Positions 62,888-64,000 of a stretch of 64,000 bases of DNA are shown piece after piece. Below the pieces are notes generated by a model. It was given only the letters and a program-made list of their open reading frames with translations, was not told the origin of the DNA and ran no database searches. The stretch covers positions 5,456,001 through 5,520,000 of the forward strand of contig NC_067205.1 in assembly GCF_026262505.1 (NCBI RefSeq), read 5' to 3'. This DNA is from Trichomonas vaginalis G3 (Eukaryota > Parabasalia > Trichomonadida > Trichomonadidae). The number at the start of each line of letters is the position of its first letter. Position 1 is the stretch's first letter. The position numbers and the translations under genes are program-made.

Positions 62888-63060
62888 ACTGTACACTGAT
62901 TTTCATTTTCATTTCCAGTCAGTTTACTTATTATTTTTTTCTTTTTTTCATTTTAATTATAAATTATTTCATAATACGTTTATTTACGTTACCATTTTCT
63001 TTATTCTTTTGAATTCCATACTAGACACTTATAGAATATTTTGATTGTTAACATACTTCA

Positions 63061-64000
63061 TTAGAATGAATCCTTACAAAGGGTATGTCGATCGAATTTA
63101 CCTAATTGGTATTTCCAATCAGATTGAAGAAGGTAAAATGACATGGGAAGAAGCTTGCACCCATGTTCCCATCGCCCCAACCCTTCAATCAAATGATTTC
63201 AAATATTTAGATGTTTTCAAAATCTTTTTTACAAAATCAATTTAGCTTACAGAATATCCCATTGCCTAAAGGCAAGAAAGATCGTAGGGTCAATCCCTAC
63301 GACCAAATCAAAGCTCTTGCTGTGATACATGACCACTGGGCCTTTCCCTGTGGTCAAACAAAACAATGGAAACGTTTGAAATTACAACAAATTGATGTAT
63401 CTTATAGAGAAGTACGCAGATACTTCAAAGAAAATCATTTCACCAAGACGCGATTAGAGCATGCCGGGCCAGAAACAGCAGTAAGATATTGGGCGCTTTC
63501 ACCCAATCTTATCTGGCACGCAGATGTTCATTATTTTAGGGGTGTTCGTGGCCAGTATATTTATGGCATAATCGACGATTTTAGCCGCAAAGTCCTAGCG
63601 TGTATACAAATACCAGATATGCTGGCAGCGACGACAGCGAACGTTGCGGCTTCCGCCTTCATTGAATTTGGCGCCCCTTATTGTTTCTGGACCGACAACG
63701 TTCAGAAATAGGGCGCCTTTCAAGATCTACTTGATCTTTGGGGCGTCCAATGGCGGCATACAGACTCTCATTCTCCCTACCAAAATGGGAAGATTGAGAG
63801 ATTCTGGCCGACATTGGAGCGCTGCCAAAGCATTCAGGCTATTCCTGCCTTTATTTGGGAGTACAATAATAACACACCGCATGAAGATTTCCCAATTAAT
63901 CCATTAACTGGAACAAATTACACGCCAAATCAAATGTATCAGCTGAAACCGAAATACACAAATGCAGATACAGAAAGGTTGTGGCAAATATGGGATACAG
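63061..64000 (+). pseudogene. transposase with integrase-type (rve) DDE core, broken and partial
   Basis: The N-terminal segment (63066-63245) starts MNPYKGYVDRIYLIGISNQI and includes a helix-turn-helix-like GKMTWEEACTHV. A frame shift near 63,235 leads into PLPKGKKDRRVNPYDQIKAL and the core. The core has the first Asp in LIWHADVHYF, the second in CFWTDN, and the Glu in HSPYQNGKIERFWPTLERC. An in-frame TAG (63709-63711) follows shortly after the second Asp, where family members usually have TDNGxEF. The frame beyond is open to the window end. This core is shared by IS3/IS481-type and related eukaryotic transposases. The element abuts the satellite's right edge. Confidence 0.65.

Overview
The window looks like nuclear DNA of a trichomonad (parabasalid) protist, Tritrichomonas- or Trichomonas-like. 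The basis is the combination of AT-rich intron-free genes, two Maverick/Polinton-type virus-like elements, a large membrane receptor-cyclase-like gene with a PAS domain, and abundant DNA transposons. The species is an inference.

Region 1 (1 to about 17,290) is the right-hand part of a Maverick/Polinton-like element whose left end is outside the window. It carries a decayed SF3 helicase, an A32/FtsK-type packaging ATPase, KilA-N and T5orf172 regulators, an HNH endonuclease, a DDE integrase broken by one frameshift, a phage-like trimeric fibre/collar protein, two paralogous capsid-type proteins (one interrupted by a stop), and several very small amphipathic or membrane proteins. Noncoding space holds duplicated 22-bp iteron-like arrays around a palindrome, a tRNA-like sequence, a dispersed family of GGTGA hairpins, 24-bp repeats, and a GC-rich hairpin followed by 26 T.

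Region 2 (17,918-27,887) is a complete, short Maverick-like element of 9,970 bp. It has about 207-bp terminal inverted repeats starting 5'-AG and a perfect 6-bp target duplication (ATTCAT). It encodes a packaging ATPase, a probable split double-jelly-roll capsid protein, twin MAAGFFKKLW peptides and a B-family polymerase that keeps its exonuclease and an HNH-like module but ends before the palm. No integrase is visible, so it may depend on a helper.

Region 3 (27,894-41,790) is host-like: a foldback MITE, an Hsp70-like gene, a leucine-rich-repeat gene, a broken PAS/cyclase-like receptor gene, and a 2,548-bp non-autonomous DNA transposon with 18-bp inverted repeats and a perfect 8-bp target duplication. 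All three host genes are frame-disrupted, one at an A8 homopolymer, so some breaks may be assembly errors.

Region 4 (about 41,790-62,887) is a 21-kb tandem satellite of about 174 copies of a 121-bp unit. Region 5 (62,888-64,000) is a partial, broken transposase with an integrase-type (rve) DDE core running off the window.
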